Source: Shewanella cutis
GTDB taxonomy: Bacteria; Pseudomonadota; Gammaproteobacteria; Enterobacterales; Shewanellaceae
Length of the DNA stretch: 64,000 nt
NCBI RefSeq assembly: GCF_022410515.1
Contig: NZ_JACSDI010000020.1
Span: forward strand, 1 to 64,000
Direction: 5' to 3'
Shown here: positions 60,299-64,000 of the stretch, in pieces
How the letters are laid out: every line of letters begins with the position of its first letter
How positions within the stretch are numbered: position 1 is the first letter of the stretch
Position numbers and translations under genes: made by a program
Notes under the pieces: generated by a model
What the model saw: only the letters and a program-made list of their open reading frames with translations
Databases searched by the model: none
Told to the model about the DNA's origin: nothing

Positions 60299-61500
60299 TA
60301 TTTCACTCCAGTAGCCGCAAGACTCGACTCAGGAGCAGGCGTTTGCGCAGGTTTTGTCTCTTCGCCTATCACTTTGACTAATTGACCATTGGCCATGTTA
60401 TTAAAGTGAGTAATAGCAACCCGTTCACCGGTTTTTAAGCTGTCCTTGATAAACACATTTTGAAGGTCGCTACGGACCACATTCACATGGCGCATCTCGA
60501 CAATATTTTTGTCGTTAATTAAGGCAACAAGCTGATTACGCACCACATGGCGAGGCAGTTTCACGATACCATCCACAGTACGGCCTTTGATCACCGCATT
60601 GACAAAGCTACCGTATTTTAAGGGTAAACTGCCTTGGGTTTTGTGCTCACGTAGGTAAGGATCTTTAATCTCGGCAACGAGGTAAACCATGCGGTTATCG
60701 GCATCAATAACCCCTTCACTACGAATGATATTGCCTATCCAAGTATTCTCCTTACCAGCCAGTGAGGCACTTAAGGTGACTTGGGTGTCAGGATTATCGA
60801 CCGATTCTAAATAGGCCAAATCATCATTGGAGATAGGCAAACGGATTTCTGCAATACTGGTGTCATACAGTTCTCCTAGATTAGTGCCCAAGGTAACATA
60901 TTGACCTAAATCGACATTTCTTGCTTTTATAATGCCGTCGAAGGGGGCGCGAATAATGGTGCGTTCTAAATTGCGTTGGGCGCGTGCTAGGGCCGCCTGC
61001 GCATATTTCACATTGGCTTGTTCTTTTTTCAATTGCGGAATACGTAAACCGAGTTCAGGCGGTAACCCTTTGTCGTAGCCTTTAAACTCAATTTTGGCGA
61101 CTTCGCCGCGGGCGATTTCCTCATTGAGTGCAGCGGTGGCCTGAGCCAACGTCGCCTCGGCTTGCATTAAGTCGGCTTCGTAATCAGATGGTTCAATTTG
61201 GGCGAGTTGGTCGCCTTTTTTCACTATACCACCGGCAACAAACTGCGGCGATATCGTCAGCATTCGTCCTTGTACTTCGGTCACCAATTGCGTCTTATAT
61301 TTCGGGGTGACAACGCCATAGGAGGGTAAGTTAAGTGATACTGTTTGTTGCTCAACCGCTGTGACATCGACAATCGGTATCGGCATTTCTTCAGGTTTCT
61401 GCTCCGGTGTCTCCTTGGTTTTCATCAGTAAACCAGCGCCAACAACAAAGAGCAGTAAGATAAAAAAAGGAGATAATCTCCTCAGTAAGGTTTTGAACAT
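60298..61500 (-). CDS. RND efflux periplasmic adaptor (membrane fusion protein)
   Basis: This 400-residue adaptor has an N-terminal hydrophobic anchor (about 9-27), then a barrel-sandwich region (VTPKYKTQLVTEVQGRML and later IIRAPFDGIIKARNVDLGQYV). A helical hairpin lies at about 110-175 and a C-terminal beta-barrel domain follows. It links the permease to an outer membrane channel. It is the first gene of the operon, with the permease translated immediately after (TAATG overlap). The tail is Pro/Ala/Thr-rich. Confidence 0.93.
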   Translation of the reverse strand: MFKTLLRRLSPFFILLLFVVGAGLLMKTKETPEQKPEEMPIPIVDVTAVEQQTVSLNLPSYGVVTPKYKTQLVTEVQGRMLTISPQFVAGGIVKKGDQLAQIEPSDYEADLMQAEATLAQATAALNEEIARGEVAKIEFKGYDKGLPPELGLRIPQLKKEQANVKYAQAALARAQRNLERTIIRAPFDGIIKARNVDLGQYVTLGTNLGELYDTSIAEIRLPISNDDLAYLESVDNPDTQVTLSASLAGKENTWIGNIIRSEGVIDADNRMVYLVAEIKDPYLREHKTQGSLPLKYGSFVNAVIKGRTVDGIVKLPRHVVRNQLVALINDKNIVEMRHVNVVRSDLQNVFIKDSLKTGERVAITHFNNMANGQLVKVIGEETKPAQTPAPESSLAATGVK

Positions 61501-61713
61501 ATGATGGTTACATCCGTGCTAAATCGCTTAATGCGCTTAAAATATCAGAGTCAGGCTGCGCAATAAATTTATTTTTGTAAATAAAATGTATCTAAAAAAT
61601 AATGCTAGCGAGTCTGTGCAGAGCGGCATTGATTGTTTTAGCCAACTGGTGACACTGTTATGGGGGAGAGCGTTTCAGAGCGCCAAGGGGTTCATCCGGT
61701 GAACAAACGGGGA

Positions 61714-61739
61714 TAAAAAAGCCGCTTGATGCGGCTTTT
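61714..61739 (-). terminator. Intrinsic terminator of srmB
   Basis: On the minus strand, AAAAGCCGC-ATCAA-GCGGCTTTTTT, 38 nt past the srmB stop. Confidence 0.88.
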
Positions 61740-61777
61740 AGGAGGAAATAAGTGTCAACTTATTCAGAATTAGATAC

Positions 61778-63040
61778 TTATGACTGTTTCTTGCGGGCGA
61801 TTTTGCTGGCCTTTTTCGCAGCCTCTTTTTTACTGGTTTTTTTCGCCGCTTCTTTGGCTTTTACTTTCGCCTTTTTCTTTGTTGGTACTCGCGCTTCTTT
61901 ATGTTTAGGACGAAGCTCTTCAATGATGCGGCGCTTAAGGGGTTGCTCAATATAGCGCTCAATCTTACCAACGATGCGCATATCATGGGCTTCAGCCAGC
62001 GAAATTGCAGTGCCCTTTGCACCAGCGCGGCCAGTGCGACCAATACGGTGGATGTAGGTGTCGGCTGAGCGTGGCATATCGAAGTTAATCACGTGGGTGA
62101 TATCATCGATATCGATACCACGGGCAGCAACATCAGTCGCGAGTAATACATTCACTTCGCCCTTAGTGAAACGGCTCAGAGCTTGGAAACGTTTCTTCTG
62201 TTCCATATCCCCGCGCATAAAGGCGCACGGGATACCGGCTTGAAGTAACTGGCCTTCGAGGCTAGAGACTACATCGCGGGTTTTGACGAACACGATGGCG
62301 CGTTTCACATCTTCCTGCTTTAACAGATGGCACAGCAGCGCAAACTTATGGTCTTTGTCATCGGCGAGGTGGATCCATTGGTGGATCTTTGCCTTCTCTT
62401 TGCGTGGTGCGTCAACATCGATTTCAATCGGGTCGTTAAGGACTTCACGGGCAAAGCGGATAACACCACTGCCTTCAAGAGTGGCTGAAAACAGCATGTT
62501 CTGCTTGCGGCCTTGGGCTTCGAGCGCAATAGCTTTAACTACCGCCGAGAATCCCATATCCAGCATTCGGTCAGCTTCGTCGATGATCAGAATGTCAACG
62601 GATTCAGCACTAAATTTGCCTTTATCTAAATATTCCATCAGGCGACCCGGTGTCGCGACTAGAATATCGATATTGCCCTTTAGCGCTTCCTCTTGAGGTG
62701 CATAGGGCACGCCGCCAGTAATAATGGCGATATTCAGCCCTTGGTCAGTGGCTAAATGGCAGGCATAGCGGTGAATTTGGCTCGCCAACTCTCGGGTTGG
62801 GGTGAGAATTAACACGCGTGCTTGACCCGAGTAACGACGGGGAAAGTCGATTAAATGTTGCAGTGCGGGTAATAAGAAACTGGCGGTTTTACCTGTACCC
62901 GTCGGGGCGCGCGCTAAAATGTCCCGTTGCTCTAAGGCGTGAGGCAGCGTTTCTTGTTGGATTGTGGTGGGCGAAAGGTGCCCCATGGCTTTAAGTGACT
63001 CTAATAAGCTAGGGTCAAGCTGGAAATCTTCAAATTGCAT
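61778..63040 (-). CDS. srmB: DEAD-box RNA helicase SrmB
   Basis: This 420-residue DEAD-box helicase works in early 50S ribosome assembly. Motifs in order are FEDFQLDPSLLESL, Q motif TTIQQE, Walker A APTGTGKTAS, PTRELA, ATPGRLMEYLD, DEAD in IIDEADRMLDMGF, SATLEGSG, DVAARGIDIDDI, and HRIGRTGRAG. The C-terminal ~45 residues are an extremely Lys/Ala-rich tail for RNA binding. Assignment to SrmB rather than RhlB or DeaD rests on the short length, the tail and the neighbouring trmN6. It shares no motif overlap with dbpA's RNA-binding domain. Confidence 0.9.
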   Translation of the reverse strand: MQFEDFQLDPSLLESLKAMGHLSPTTIQQETLPHALEQRDILARAPTGTGKTASFLLPALQHLIDFPRRYSGQARVLILTPTRELASQIHRYACHLATDQGLNIAIITGGVPYAPQEEALKGNIDILVATPGRLMEYLDKGKFSAESVDILIIDEADRMLDMGFSAVVKAIALEAQGRKQNMLFSATLEGSGVIRFAREVLNDPIEIDVDAPRKEKAKIHQWIHLADDKDHKFALLCHLLKQEDVKRAIVFVKTRDVVSSLEGQLLQAGIPCAFMRGDMEQKKRFQALSRFTKGEVNVLLATDVAARGIDIDDITHVINFDMPRSADTYIHRIGRTGRAGAKGTAISLAEAHDMRIVGKIERYIEQPLKRRIIEELRPKHKEARVPTKKKAKVKAKEAAKKTSKKEAAKKASKIARKKQS

Positions 63041-63317
63041 GCGCAGCGTCTCGACGAATAATAGCCGAGCATTATAAAGCTTATACCTGTTAACTTAAAT
63101 AACTTAATCCCAAAGCATCCTCTTTTCCGCTGTGATGTTTGGGGTAAATGTCGTTTTTAGAAGTGAACTACAGGATGCATTCGCAGAATTTATGGCTTGA
63201 AACTTAAGTCATGCAAACAGAGGGACTATTTATTTTTATTAAAATTTATATATATCAATGAATTGGTTTTGTTGCCAATATTTGGTCGCCATAACACCGA
63301 TTGTTTAAGGCGGCCTT

Positions 63318-64000
63318 TTATAATTTAAGGTAAAAATCTCTTGTAAGCTCAATCATGTGTTTTGTGTAAAGCCCATCCATGCCTCGGATAGTGAGTTCAC
63401 TTTCTCGATAATCACTTTGTCGATTTTTACTTAATAGAAGTAGTACTCTGCTTGCGACTTTATTTTCGACGCTTTTAACCAGAACTTCTTCTGTGAGATG
63501 GAGCTTGGACGAAGTGAGACAGGCCTTAAAGCGCGGCATGCTTTGGCTGGGGAGGATTAAACTGGCATAGCCTTGAGGCGAAAGGCATTGAATTATGGCG
63601 TCCAGCAATGGCGCAAATCCTAATGTGTTGGTATGACGTGCCATGGCTCTGTGACTGTCGTTCGCTTGGGGGCCGTGCTCGAAGTAAGGTGGATTGCAGA
63701 TGATATGGTCAAAAAAGCGGTGATACTGAGTTTGCTGGCAAAAATCTTGAATATCGCAGTGGATAACACTCAGCCTGTCCGCCCAAGGACTTTGTGCCAT
63801 ATTAGATAGGCAAGCGGCGGCGGCTTTTTCCTCAAGCTCTACAGCGGTGATCCGCCCTAGGCTTCGTTGCGCCGCCATTAAACTCAATAACCCACTTCCC
63901 GCGCCAATATCTAAAATTTGCTGAGCCTGTGACAGTGGGGCCCACGCGCCTAAAATTACGCCGTCGGTGCTGACGGGCATGCCGCAATTAAGATCATCAA
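63318..64000 (-). CDS. trmN6: tRNA1(Val) (adenine37-N6)-methyltransferase, 5' end cut by window edge
   Basis: This S-adenosylmethionine-dependent enzyme methylates A37 of tRNA1(Val). The visible part has the SAM loop ILDIGAGSGLLSLMAAQR, the catalytic NPPY (CNPPYFEHG), and LGFAPLLDAIIQCLSP. The codons reading into the window edge (DDLNCG before MPVSTDG) continue the known family N-terminus, so the true start lies beyond base 64000. An ATG at 63980 is an internal Met. It lies upstream of srmB on the same strand. The 277-nt gap 63041-63317 holds AT-rich sequence and no gene I can see. Confidence 0.92.
   Translation of the reverse strand, partial: DDLNCGMPVSTDGVILGAWAPLSQAQQILDIGAGSGLLSLMAAQRSLGRITAVELEEKAAAACLSNMAQSPWADRLSVIHCDIQDFCQQTQYHRFFDHIICNPPYFEHGPQANDSHRAMARHTNTLGFAPLLDAIIQCLSPQGYASLILPSQSMPRFKACLTSSKLHLTEEVLVKSVENKVASRVLLLLSKNRQSDYRESELTIRGMDGLYTKHMIELTRDFYLKL

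Overview
The window looks like chromosomal DNA of a Shewanella species or a close Alteromonadales relative. The support is a complete sodium-pumping NQR operon, a metK / tkt-epd-pgk-fba block, NhaD, a Tat-exported split-Soret-type dihaem cytochrome, DbpA and SrmB helicases, a GGDEF/EAL-rich gene set and many small interspersed repeats. This is inferred from gene content and order; no database was searched. No rRNA, tRNA or CRISPR array was seen.

Region 1 (1-16.7 kb). A gene cut by the left edge, encoding a PD-(D/E)XK nuclease-like protein, is followed directly by an attC-like hairpin. Then come pirin, dbpA, a CbrC-like protein, a VOC protein, tas and nqrABCDEF. Copies of a hairpin-bearing repeat lie in inverted orientation on either side of this block. 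The 13.5-16.1 kb stretch is accessory: several repeat families surround one unknown membrane protein gene, followed by a YhfG/Fic antitoxin-toxin pair.

Region 2 (16.7-37.7 kb). This holds mostly single genes: a serine hydrolase, an 816-residue ankyrin protein, a MarR-GNAT fusion, YjjX, a penicillin/AHL-acylase-type lipoprotein, two transporters (SdaC type and dicarboxylate/amino-acid symporter type), GNATs, a META lipoprotein and small membrane proteins. An IS5-family element and two copies of a MITE-like repeat bracket a PTS-EIIC/EAL fusion with a translationally coupled small gene. A separate 264-bp MITE begins on the stop codon of a small membrane protein gene. A PAS-GGDEF diguanylate cyclase with an intact I-site follows.

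Region 3 (37.7-47.7 kb). This is core metabolism: metK on the minus strand, then tkt, epd, pgk, fba, a DUF481 outer membrane protein and nhaD, most of them separated by clear intrinsic terminators.

Region 4 (47.9-53.8 kb). This is the most interesting part. Two paralogous ToxR-like pairs (winged helix plus TM plus periplasmic domain, overlapping a one-TM periplasmic partner) sit on either side of a minus-strand operon for a split-Soret-type dihaem cytochrome and a small lipoprotein. The regulators and partners carry conserved periplasmic cysteines, which suggests a redox-sensing system.

Region 5 (53.8-64 kb). This holds a PAS sensor with a degenerate GGDEF domain, a radical SAM protein, an RND efflux permease and adaptor, srmB, and a 5'-truncated trmN6 at the right edge.
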